A stretch of DNA of 64,000 bases from the NCBI GenBank assembly GCA_022559985.1, contig JAFJTR010000007.1, positions 372,001 to 436,000 of the forward strand, written 5' to 3'. Below the pieces are notes generated by a model that worked only from the letters and a program-made list of their open reading frames with translations, was not told the DNA's origin and made no database searches. Source of the DNA: Parastagonospora avenae f. sp. tritici 18332-5. Its lineage: Eukaryota; Ascomycota; Dothideomycetes; Pleosporales; Phaeosphaeriaceae. Below are positions 44,325 to 55,068 of this stretch, piece by piece (positions within the stretch are counted from its first letter, which is position 1; each line of letters opens with the position of its first letter). The position numbers and the translations under genes were made by a program.

Positions 44325-46436
44325 ATGCGTTACTCTCAAGTTTTGAGCAGTGCTGTTGCACTCGCTGGTTATAGCAAGTCACCCATCATCATCAGTCGCT
44401 TGTGTTAACAGACATTCAGCTGTCGCTCAAGAAGGTGAGGCTAAGTCTAAAGTTGTCTGCGATGTCGATACGAAGATTTGCTATTCCTCCTACTCAGATG
44501 CAGAGTCTGGAATGACCTTTGGTATCGCCTTACCCAAGAACGTTACGGATCCCTACGACGCAGTCATCAAGATCACTGCTCCTATCGCAAACACCTGGGC
44601 CGGCTTCTCCTGGGGCGGAAACATGGTCTGGAATCCACTTAGTGTCGCCTGGCCGAATGGAAAATCTGGAACAATTTCAGCTCGATTCGCTTTGTAGGTA
44701 AACCAGAACACACCTGCTATGCTCTTGCTAACAATACGCAGCTCTATAGGACTACCACTAGGGTACGATGGAGCTGAACACACATATCTCAAAGGCACAA
44801 CTACGAATAGTACACATTGGACGGTCAATGCACTATGTAAAGGGTGTACTGGATGGCAAAACAACGAGGACAGTCGGCAAGCGCTCAATGGAACCGGGAC
44901 GACACAATTCGCTTGGGCATATGGCGTCTCCCAAGTAGAGGACTCCACTCGAAACGACTCAGCCTTCAATGTCCACCAGGCCTGGGGCAAATGGACCCAT
45001 GATTTGGGAGCTGCTCGCATCGACAATTTCGATTCACTGGTCAAGACCAATCTGCTAACAGCACCTGCAGCTCCCGCAGCTCCATCCACGATCGTGACAA
45101 GCGTCGTGCCTGCTCCCACCACGAAGCCGGTTGCGGCAGCCATTCCAGCATCCTGCTCGGGTGCTGGAAGCCCTGCATTCACTGGTAGCCTTGCCTCAGG
45201 ATGGAAGGCGACCAAAGTCGCGGGTGGTTTGACAAGCCCACGCAGCATCCAGTTCGACAGTGCTGGTAACATGCTAGTCGTGCAGTCCGGCAAGGGCATC
45301 TCGTATCACAAGATGGGCACGGATGGCTGCGTCGCTTCGACCAAGATGCTCCTCTCCCAGAACAACCTGAATCATGGTATTGCCATGAGCCCTGACGGCA
45401 AGACTTTGTATGCGAGCTCCATGACCCAGGCTTACTCTTGGCCTTATGATGCTGCCGCTGGTACTGTTGGTACTCGAACGACCATCGTCACAGGCATGTA
45501 TAATGGAGGCTCTCACTTGACACGCACACTGGCTATTGCGCCGCAGTCCCCAAACCTGCTCGTAGTGTCGCATGGTTCCAACGCCAACATCGATACGGCA
45601 ACGGGTGACCCAAAGACTGGTCGTGCAATCATCAAAGTCTTTGACCTGAAGGCAGTACCCAGCGGTGGGTACAACTACGTCTCTGGTGGCTACCTTGCCG
45701 GTTACGGACAGCGCAATGAGGTCGGCATGTGCTTCGACAAGAACAACATGTAAGTCCTACATCGCGTCCTGATACTGATTCAGCAAGTTGACAGTCTGTC
45801 AGGCTCTGGGGTGTCGAAAACAGCGGCGACGACTTCAAGCGCACAGTGAACGGCCAAGCCAAAGACATCCACCACAATAACCCAGGCGAGAAGATCCACT
45901 ACATCGGCGACGTCACCAAGCCCAACAACAACTGGTACGGCTACCCATCCTGCTTCACCGTCTGGCAGCCCTCGGACTTCACCGACAAGACCTTCAAGGT
46001 CGGCGACTTCTTCGTTCCGTCTCCCAACACCACCTTCAACGACGACACGTGCAACCAAAAGGCCGTCGCCCCCAAGATGACGCTGTTCCCTCACTCCGCG
46101 CCTATCGATTGCAAGTTCGATGCCGACTCTAGCACCATGTACATCACGTACCACGGCTCTTGGAACCGCTCGCCTGTCACGGGCTTCAAGCTTGTCGCAG
46201 TCAGCTTCAAGCTTGGTGCAGATGGAATTTACACACCGACTGAGCCGATCACGAGCACGACTGCGGCCAAGGACATCTTCTACAACCCTAGAGTTGAGAG
46301 CTGTCAGGGTAACGGACCGAGCTTTAGCTCCGGATGCTTCAGGCCTGCTGGTTTGGGATGGGACTCGCAGGGTAGATTGTACATGACCAGTGACACGTCG
46401 AGCAATGGTGAGCTTTGGGTGTTAGGCAAGTCGTAG
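44325..46436 (+). CDS. Secreted sugar dehydrogenase: AA8 cytochrome domain + AA12 PQQ-dependent propeller
   Basis: There are four exons, 44325-44367, 44420-44693, 44742-45749 and 45803-46436, giving 652 residues. A signal peptide ends near AVA17-Q18. Residues about 25-215 form an AA8/DOMON cytochrome b domain as in cellobiose dehydrogenase. The expected heme ligands are visible as M83 (WGGNMVW) and H184 (FNVHQAWG), and the paired cysteines as C138/C141 (CKGCTGW). An Ala/Pro/Thr linker follows. Residues from about 240 form a beta-propeller of the sorbosone/pyranose dehydrogenase type (AA12), with NNWYGYPSCF and TMYITYHGSWNRSPVTG. In Coprinopsis the AA8-AA12 enzyme oxidises sugars with PQQ and can pass electrons through the heme to lytic polysaccharide monooxygenases. 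No CBM1 is present. The first donor (GTTATA) is weak, but it is the only choice giving a clean signal peptide. Confidence 0.88.
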
Positions 46437-46738
46437 ACGTCTTCTCATGTATGCATTTACCCGAGGACTAGAGTGAGATTACGGCTCAGACTGGATGTGT
46501 AAACACAGTTGGATATCAAAACGCTCGTTCCTGCCTTTTTCCGCTGTTACATGAAAGAACTAAGATACTTTCCTCGCCAGATTCTCTCACTACGCCTCTC
46601 ACGTGCGGTGGCATCGTAGCGCGTTGCGGTTCCCAACAGCTCTCTCCTGCGCTAGATAACCGCGAACTTCTAGCCCTACCCAATATAAAACTCCTCTGCA
46701 GTCTCCAATTTGAACATCCCAGAACAGCTACTTGAACC
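46437..46738. other. Intergenic region with a TATA box
   Basis: A gap of 302 bases. TATAAAA at 46684-46690 lies about 50 bases before the next start codon. A palindromic CACGTG sits at 46600-46605. No gene is seen. Confidence 0.5.
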
Positions 46739-48201
46739 ATGAGCGACACTTCGGACAACAACAAGAGAAACTCAAGAGCAGACCTCCGAGCTGGGCGTTG
46801 TCAAGCTACTTCTGAATGTGGCCGTATTTGCAATCGACTAGCAAACTATTCCGAGCCGTACCATTTCTGTGTGGGCCATGCCGAGGGATCCGCATCGTTG
46901 CCCTGCCACTTGCTACAGCTTCCGACCGAGCTTCGTCTCATGGTATACCGTTACCTATTTCCAGAAGTAGTCTCCTTTGATAATCAACATGGAGTCAAAG
47001 TAGTTATACTGAAGACAAATCGCCAAATCGCCAAATCTATCACGAAGCCTCTTCAGTGTTGTATGGAGAGTCTTACTTTCAGACGGTCATCCAGGCGCAC
47101 ACAATCAAGCTCCAGGGCAAGAAATGGGAGCGCGTAACAAATTCTAAGAATAACGAAGACGATTATTCGGTGGAGTCAACCTTCAATGGATGCAGTGCAC
47201 ACCTGATCCGGAATCTACACGTCCAAATCTACGTCGGGGAGCAGGTTGCACGCCCGAGAGGAACCGATTCTCGTGGCATTACTCATGAAGAGTACGTCCT
47301 CTACTTGTTCAGAGACGCCGTCCGAAAATTGGTTGACTACTTCACTCCCCGCAACATACGAAAGGGTAGCCAGCATACACTGAAGCGACTGAAGGTCTCC
47401 CCAGACATATCCCGGAGCTTTGACTGGAAGTCGAATGAGGCAGTCACTGCTCTCTTCCTCGTGCTCGAGCCTTTGCAGATGCTTTCTGCCGACCACAGAA
47501 TTCTAGACCATGTGGTATCAGGGGTTCGTGGCATCATTCACTCATATTCCGCGTCAAGCATTGCAAAAATGCAAAAGAGGAGGACGTACACGAAGCTACG
47601 AGAGCAGTGGCTCGATGTCTCAAACAACGCTGGAGCTTCAAGTATGTTCAGACCAAAGAACCCTCAGCCAACAGTTCAAAGCGCTCTTCGCAAACTAGAC
47701 GCCTTCGCCCAGCTTCTACGAACCGGATACTTGACTTCACCACGACCATGGATATGCACAGTGTTCGCTGATATCGCACGCCCACTTCATCTTGCTCGCG
47801 TTGCTTTTGAAAACAACGATATAAAGGCGATTGAGCGGATCCAGGAAGCAATCAAACTGCGCTGGATCAATTCAATTCGGCGGCACCAGCTTTCGCTTCG
47901 CAAAGTCAAGGACTCCATTATCGATATGATAGACAACGACACCCACATGCTAGGCACATTGCATCAACTGCGGTATCCTGTCGAACTCGGAGGTGGTGAT
48001 CCCAAACTGCTCCCGCAAGAGTACGTTGGCGGTCACTCTTCCTTGTGGTCGGAGCTCAGCACCGAAGATTCTGCTCCCAAGCTTGACGCTCCTGGCGTAC
48101 GCTGGAGGATCAAAGGTGTGAGGGTTCAAATTCGCAGAGGTGGCCAAAAATGGATCCGCTTGAAGACTCCAGAGGTGGTGAGACAGTTGCAATCCAGATA
48201 G
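46739..48201 (+). pseudogene. Frameshifted F-box-like/unknown protein gene
   Basis: The first frame (46739-47137) opens well. A Cys/His-rich block (CQATSECGRICNRLAN, then HFCVGHAEG) is followed by the F-box-like segment LLQLPTELRLMVYRYLFPE and LKTNRQI. It then loses sense and stops after 132 codons. The matching sequence continues in another frame from 47029 with YHEASSVLYGESYFQ through about 390 residues to the stop at 48199-48201. The cause is visible: CGCCAAAT occurs twice in tandem at 47021-47036. Removal of one copy would make NRQI-YHEAS continuous, the standard order in this large ascomycete family, and give 484 residues. The remaining frame shows no other break, so the lesion is young, polymorphic or an assembly error. 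A promoter with a TATA box is intact. Confidence 0.75.
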
Positions 48202-48458
48202 GCAGAAGCAGATATGTCCGACCAAGTAGGAAGGGGTGGTTAGATTCCGACGTGAATTTGGTACGACCTGAACGATTTCTCATCGCCGAAGGCAAAGAAA
48301 CTTCACTCTGTCTATTTTAGCTTGCACGGCCTGATAGCAGAGATCATGATTTGTATCGTCTTAGGTCGCGAAAATCTATAAAAATTGCACAATATCTTGC
48401 GTGTCCTCATGTGACTTCATCCTGAACAAACTCAGCGTAATGAACACTCGCCCGTATC

Positions 48459-50028
48459 TCACTTCCTAGCTTCGCTCCTCTTCCTCATGCCCACCTCCAG
48501 TGCCAACGGCTTCCTCAAAAACCCCTCCCTCGTCTCCAACTCACCCTGCCTAAGCTCAAATTCATACCGCCTAAACACCGTACCCACAATGAGCGCTAAC
48601 TCCATCTCCGCCACGTTCCGACCAACACATGCTCTGGGTCCATAGCTGAACGGAATAAACGCGGCTTTCTGCTGCTCTGTGGCCTTCTCCCAGCGCTCAG
48701 GCCTAAATTCGTCGGCATCCGGGCCCCATATCTCCTTGCTGTGATGGATCGTGTATGCCGGGACGGACAAAACTGTGCCTTGCGGGAAGTGGTGCCCGCA
48801 CAGAGTGATACCGGGACCGGGCGGGATCATCCTAGGCAGACCGAGGGAAGAGGTGCTGTGGATCCTCATCGTCTCCTTGATGACAGCGTCGAGATAGGGG
48901 AGATCGCGGACCGCGGCGAATGTCGGCACAGCGTCGATATCTGGCAGCGCCTCGTCCAATTCCTGCTGCAGTTTCGCGACAACTTCAGGGTGAGTGAGGC
49001 AGTGATACAATAATGCACAGGAAGTATTCGAAGTCGTGTCCGATCCGGCGATGAGTTGCGTCAATGCTTCGGCTGTGAGTTCTTCTTTGCCTAGCTTTTG
49101 TCCGCTCTCGTCTTTTCCCTCCATCAATCGCGCAAGTAGATCCACGCGGTCAGATGGCTTGTCCAAACGTGCGTTCACACGCGCGATAGCGATACCAGCG
49201 AGATTCTGGATGGCTTTCATGCCCTGGCTGAAGAATGGATCGGGGAAATACTTCGCGTACGGCTTGATATATGGATAACACCCAATTGTACCTGACACCT
49301 CGCCGCGGCGGTTCAGAACTTCGATAGCAGGCGCGTGAGTCGTTGTGCCGTCAAGCTGGGTTACTTCAGCGAAGTCCTGGCCTTTTTCCAGCATTCCGAA
49401 AGGGGCACCGAAAGCGAGATCGCCGATTACGTCGAAGGCGAGGTAGTTGAACCTGTGGTGTTTGATCAGTACGTGAGACATAATTAGAGTAAGTGTGTTC
49501 AGCGTACCAATGCAAAGCATCCATCTGATACCAGTCGCCCTTCTTCTGATCCGCCCTGATATCCCATTGCTTCTGCAATTCTTCCAGGTTGTGGTGGATG
49601 TATTGCTCAAACTGTCCAACACTCTTTGCCGAAAATGTATGGCTCACAGTCTTCCTCTTCCGGGTGTGTTCTGCACGGTCTCGCGTATTGAACAACCCTC
49701 GACGAATGCTCACGAAAGCATCGTAGTACTCACTCTTGAGGAACCCATTGCCATGCCCGTAAATGTGTGGTATCGCATCGGCGTCGGCGATACTAACATG
49801 GTGTGGCTGTATGCGTACCAGCTTTCCGTATTTGGCGTGCGCAGCGTGGACTGAGAGGAAGCGCTTCCCCTGACGGCACTGAGCGGCCAGCCATAAATTC
49901 GTGAAGGCGGCGGGGAATGGCGCTGGGATGTTGCGGATCTGCCAGTTTCGAATGTATGGGAGGATGTAGTAAAGGACCGGAAATAGCAGAAGCGTATACG
50001 GCGAGAGGAGGTAGTTGATCAACGACAT
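48459..50028 (-). CDS. bphA: Cytochrome P450, CYP53 family (benzoate 4-hydroxylase)
   Basis: There are two exons on the minus strand, 50028-49508 and 49452-48459, with a 55-nt intron, giving 504 residues. An N-terminal hydrophobic anchor (YTLLLFPVLYYILPYI) places it on the ER membrane. P450 hallmarks are intact: the I-helix AGSDTTSN, the ExxR motif ETMR, the PERW block and the heme loop FSYGPRACVGR with the cysteine ligand. The N-terminal third (HVSIADADAIPHIYGHGNGFLKS-like) and overall pattern are those of CYP53. These enzymes para-hydroxylate benzoate, feeding the beta-ketoadipate pathway and detoxifying plant phenolics; the Cochliobolus lunatus member is CYP53A15. The family call is strong. 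No other gene of that pathway is seen here. Confidence 0.9.
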
Positions 50029-52091
50029 CTTGGCTTCCTTGGCTCTCTCGTGAGGGTGTCAAGGTCCAAGTCGGAATATAGGAAGCGGTGGCTGTCGAGA
50101 GGTCAGACGGAAGTTCTTCGGTGTGGTTCAGCTAGCTCACTCAACACCTCGGTGGCTGCTTTCGTGCTTGCTAGAACCGAATCCAGAAGATGGCAAGGAG
50201 CTCTTATAGTCCAGTTACTCTTCCTCCAAGAACTAGCTTGCGTAAGTCTTGTTCCCTTCTCCATAAGCCTTCCGATGCCAGCACGAGACCTCCAAACGTC
50301 AGATCCATCTCAACAGGACTGCTGAGCTGCAATTGACCAATCATGTCGTGGTCGTAGTAAAGACATCAGAGCCGTAAAGTATTTCCGACGTCGGTTGAAC
50401 CCCGCATGCGGCACACAGAGCCCCCCAGGGCCGAAATAACCCCGCGCATCCCAAGCATCCCAGCTTCCGCTGTGGTTCCGCCCTTCTTGGTCGACCGAAT
50501 TTGCTGCGCTGATGGAGACCGCGACGAGAAAAGCTGTTCTGAAGAGGCAAGAGACTCCCGAGGACATATCCCGCTTGCTATGTAATCGTGGTTTAAGGCG
50601 GAATTGCTATGGCGGTGTCAGCGAGCGAAGTCGAGTAAGCCCGAGCTGTGCGCGACGGAGCGGCGGTAAGCAGATGATTCATATCGAAGTCAACCCGAGT
50701 CGAATGATGTTTTCATCAAAGTTAGTATAAAGCAGGCAAGAAGCCAGATACGGTGAGCATGAGTTTGAGCTCACTGCCCAGGTGAGTTGTTGGACGTGGG
50801 AACCGGGCGGCGACATGTAAGCGTGGTACCGATGAAGAACAATCAGAAATATGATTAGAAATCTGCTCGCACAAATGCGCAACCCGACATGAGGTGACAC
50901 CAATGACTCAGCACATAATGCTGCAGCACATGGCTCTCAAAGTCGGAGTAAGGGCCTCTCCAAATGTGTGAGGGCAGTCGCGAACGCAAACACCATCACG
51001 ACACAGTACTAGCGCGCAACCATCAGGATCAACTTGTTGCTGTCTAGAAGACAACACTGACCACGGAAATGTACTCCGTACGTGTGCAATAGTCATGACA
51101 CCCCGAGACCTCTGGATTGGTGCCTCTCGAATGACAACTTGTGCGTCGGAAGCCAGACTCATATGACGCAGAAGATATATCAATGGCTGATATTAGAGAG
51201 GCAATCGACTTCCACGCAGGAGTCTCCAAGTCCACTTTTGCACACCGATCTCTAACATTCGAGACAGGTTTCTGGAATCACGACGAGCGTCACACACTTG
51301 ACCCAAGGGAGCTACCGGCTTCGAAATTCCACTTAATGGAAGGAAAATGGAAAACGCACAACTCCGGAATATGCAAGTGGCCCGACAATGGGTCTGATTA
51401 CAAGGTATAGTATTGCACGGCCCTAGGTATATTATTATACCCCTGAAGAGACGTCCTTCGAGTGCTAGCTCGTCGCATGGCGTGATTTTCATCGACACGT
51501 TTGGCTGGCTCATGGCAGGCAGGTAAGACGTCGCGCTGCGCGTGAGCAGCAAGTGGCAAGGACAACGTGTTTCAGCCAAACCCAAAACCCGCAACGGCTG
51601 TTTGTGCTGTACATCGATTTTCGGAAAGATTCTGCACGCGAATACACCTCTCTGATGTCATTCCGTTAGCCTCACGCGTACGTCGATCAAATAAGTGGAT
51701 CTCCCGAAGGCCGCAGAGCCTCAACACCAACAAAGTTTCTTCACGCACTAGACCACCCACCGAGGTTTTAACCTGTTAGGGCTTACAGATAACACACCTA
51801 CAGGGTTCGAGGTTTTCCTCTGAGACCGCTAGGGAGCTATCCAGACTTGCTCCCAACAAAGCACTGACGTCGGCTGCGACTGAACAGTGGGCTCGTATAG
51901 GTGTACCTAGCCGAGTACTCCAATAACGTCGGCCACTTGCGGTAAGAGACGATGGACCATGCAGCTGTCGTCACTCCACCGTCGTAAACGGGCAACGATG
52001 CCGACTGTTCGCCGATATAGATATACAATGGATTCGACTTCTTCGTGCATGGTTCTCTAGTCCTTACTCCTCTCTTGATCCATCATCCATC
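50029..52091. other. Long intergenic region, no supported gene
   Basis: A gap of 2.06 kb between the divergent CYP53 and MFS genes. Short frames such as 51141-51410 match no known family. CT-rich sequence near 52060-52091 is the likely 5' UTR of the transporter. Confidence 0.5.
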
Positions 52092-54073
52092 ATGTCTGGT
52101 TACTACGGTCCCTCCTTTCACACTCGTCCCTCGAGACCGGGGTCTCTGGCAGCATCAAGAGCAAACTCTTCATACAGAGTCCCGCGCACTGCTCCCGGCA
52201 GTAGACCCATCACTCCCCGAAATGGCTCAATTGCCACTCCTCGAAATGCATCGATTGCCACTCCTAGAAATGCGTCGTTCGCTCATACTATTGCCGGAAC
52301 GACTGCAGCACACACTGCACAAGTCACCGCGGCCAACACTGCAGCCAACACGGCCCCCAACAGTAGACCCGGCACACCCGGCTTGCTATCTGAAGTGAAC
52401 ACCAAGCTCGAGAATGAAGCCCAACAGCCCCAAACAGAGCGCACATCATTAAACTCTGAAATCGAAAGAAATGAAAAGGGCGAGCCCATGATCGGCCGTA
52501 TTGCAGGCGGCAAATACATCGACGCCGACATCGACGAGATTGACTCGGACTGCGGTCCCATCAAGACTGTCGACTGCGACATGCCGTTGACTCTCACCGA
52601 AATGGTCATCCACAATGAGAAAGAATACATCGTCCTGTCGTTTGCTACTGGCGACAAGGAGAATCCTTTCAATTGGAACCCATGGTACAAGCGCAGCATC
52701 ACCACCATGCTGAACTTGATGACACTTTTCATCGGCCTGGCGACTACGGCATACAGTTCTGGAATCGACAGCATGTGCGAAGAATTCGGCGTCCCTGAGA
52801 TCATGGGACAGCTTGGTCTCTTTACTTTCAACATCGCCTGTGCCATCGCACCTATGGTCCTGGCGCCCTTCTGCGAACTTGTCGGCCGGAAAGTCGTATA
52901 TAGCAGTGCTTTCCTGTGCTTCTCGCTCATCTTCATCGGCCTTGCACTGGCCAAGGACATCTCCACCATCATCGGCCTCCGTCTCCTGCTCGGTCTCTTT
53001 GGATGCGTCGGAACGATCTTGGTCGGAGGAACCTTTGACGACAGTAAGCCACTCCCAAACACCCCTCACATTCTCGCAAACCACTAACTCAACCCTCAGT
53101 GTACGAGCCCCACCACCGCGGCCGTCCCATGGCCATGTTCGCCTTCGTCGCCATCTTCGGCACTGTCGCCGCGCCCATCTATGCCGGCTTCATCGACCAA
53201 GCCCTCGGCTGGCGCTGGATCCAAGGCATCCAAGGCCTCGCAAACATTCCGCTCCTCGTCTGCATCTTCGTCTTCTTCCCCGAAACCCGCGGCGGCGCAC
53301 GCCTGCACAAGCGCGCTAAGGAGCTGCAAAAGGTCACGGGCGACGAGCGCTACGTCGCTGAAGACGACATCTACACCCCCGACGTCAAATCCATGCTCAA
53401 AGCGTCGTCCGTCAAGGCGATTCGCATGCTCGTCACTGAGCCGGTAGTCTTCGCATTCGGCCTCTGGATCGCATTCTGCTGGGCAGTCGTCTTCCTCTTC
53501 CTCTCTGTGATCCCGATTACCTTCCAAGAAAAGCGCGGCTGGAATGAAGGCGTATCAGGCCTTCCCTACATTTCCCTGGCAATCGGCACGCTCCTAGGCT
53601 GGGCAGCGCACCACCTGCAAATGCGCAAATACAACGCCCTCCAAGCCGATCCCAACGTCAACATCGTTCCCGAACACAGACTCTACGGCGCCATGTTCGG
53701 CGCGGTGTGGTTGCCCGTCGGGCTGTTCATCTACTCATTCACACAATACGGGTACCTCTCGTGGGTCGGACCCGTAATCGGCCTCGCGCCCATTGCATTT
53801 GGCATATTCTTCGTGTTTGAAAGCACGTACTCGTACACTGCGGATTGCTACGGCGAGGCGTCGTCGTCGGCGATTGCGGGGCAGGGACTCATGAGGAACA
53901 CGCTGGGCGCGGTGACGCCTTTGTTTGCGTCGGCGTTCTTTCATAATGTTGGGAGTCAGTATGCGGGGCTGATTCTCGCGCTGTTTGGGACGTTGTTGAG
54001 TACGATTCCGTTTGTCATGTTCAAGTATGGGCATTTGCTGCGCGCGAGGAGTAAGTTGGCGAAGGAGTATTAG
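52092..54073 (+). CDS. MFS transporter, DHA1 type (polyamine/drug exporter-like)
   Basis: There are two exons, 52092-53043 and 53100-54073, giving 641 residues. The first 195 residues are cytosolic, rich in Ser, Thr, Pro, Ala and Asn, and contain an eight-residue repeat (TPRN-G/A-S-I/F-A). ENPFNWNPWYKRS precedes the first membrane helix, as in Tpo1/Flr1-type transporters. Twelve membrane segments follow in two groups of six, with the family motif GRKVVYSSAF after helix 2 and PETRGG after helix 6. The central loop is about 60 residues. This branch exports polyamines, azoles and other drugs, or secondary metabolites, in exchange for protons; the substrate here is unknown. No metabolite gene cluster surrounds it. 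Confidence 0.88.
52212..52283 (+). repeat. 24-bp coding tandem repeat, three copies
   Basis: Three copies of a 24-bp unit (52212-52235, 52236-52259, 52260-52283) encode TPRNGSIA, TPRNASIA and TPRNASFA in the N-terminal tail of the transporter. Most differences lie in third codon positions. Serine and threonine spacing suggests phosphorylation sites, but this is inference. Confidence 0.8.
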
Positions 54074-55068
54074 AGTTGATGGGAGGGAGGGGAAGGATGG
54101 AGTTATTAGACTTTGAGCGTACGTTTGGGTAGAAGATGGTACATCTCGTCGATCTAAATAACGTTTGTAATCTAAATGAGCTGCAGTCACTGAATCTTCC
54201 CCGCGGAATGACGTTTCTTGTAATATATCCTACGAACACCAAACTTTCTACATTTTTCGTCATCACTCAAAGAGACCTGGTACCTTCCTAATCAGGCAAT
54301 CGATTTTCAAGTTGTAATTGCAGCAACGTCTAGGTGTCCTTCAGCGCTCAATACGTCGACAGGAAGGTCATCAGGATAGACAGAGAAGAACACTGAACGG
54401 TCAAAAAAATCATACCTGCCTAATTAGGCAACAGTGTTTAGGTGTTGATTGCAATGAAATTTTAGTGAATTGCAAGAAATGTTAAAGAAATGTTAAAGAA
54501 TATGAAGCAGAACATCTGAAATCGAGAGAGTTGGTACCTGCCTAATTAGGTAATCGATTTTAGACATCGATCGTAGCAGACTTTCAGGTGTCTGATTGCT
54601 TATACTGGCGGCGACATGAGGGTAACAGAGCCGTAAAAGAAGAGAGTACAGGTAGGTAACTGAAAGGGTAGTACCCCAAGAGCAGTGTATTCACCCAAAA
54701 ATCTGCAGCGATCGACACCTGAAATTGATTGCCTGATTAGGAAGGTACCAACTCTCTCAGAGAGATGATGACAGAAATACTCAAGTGACGAACGGTGAAA
54801 TCGATGTGTCACCAAACTAGTAAATATGGAGCATTCAACCACAACAACGACCACAATCACAACCACGGCGAAGAGTTTAAGATGTAGGGGTATAGAATTT
54901 TTCAAGACCAAGGGTAATCTAGCTATCAAAAACAAAAGAGATGATCTGTTCCTGCGTAACAAACCTTATTCCATCATGCGTACTCCGGTGGTATCATGCA
55001 ACTCATCCACACCTCTCTAATCCCATACTCCATCCAAGCGTGTACGTTCCGTTCCTTCAACATTAGAC
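54074..55068. other. Convergent intergenic region holding a small repeat family
   Basis: A gap of 995 bases between the 3' ends of the transporter and ErdS genes. It is AT-rich and contains the repeat cluster listed below. No gene is supported. Confidence 0.6.
54279..54758. repeat. Four-copy repeat cluster with an inverted pair (MITE-like)
   Basis: A motif of about 60 bp centred on CCTAATYAGG occurs four times: forward at 54279-54340, 54411-54470 and 54525-54598, and inverted at 54698-54758. The last two form an inverted pair enclosing about 100 bases. Their outer 31 bases (54531-54561 against the complement of 54722-54752) match at 26 positions, and four of the five differences are transitions. 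Each copy begins TACCTKCCTAATYAGG. Such structure fits a non-autonomous hairpin element or its nested insertions. The C/T differences would fit repeat-induced point mutation. No coding capacity or clear target duplication is seen. Confidence 0.65.

Noticed and set aside
51795..51840. GGGTTCGAGG resembles a tRNA B box.
   Set aside because: No A box or cloverleaf can be folded around it.
52283..53084. Minus-strand frames of 259 and 211 residues opposite the transporter.
   Set aside because: They are shadows of a well-conserved MFS coding region; composition is that of a reversed membrane protein.
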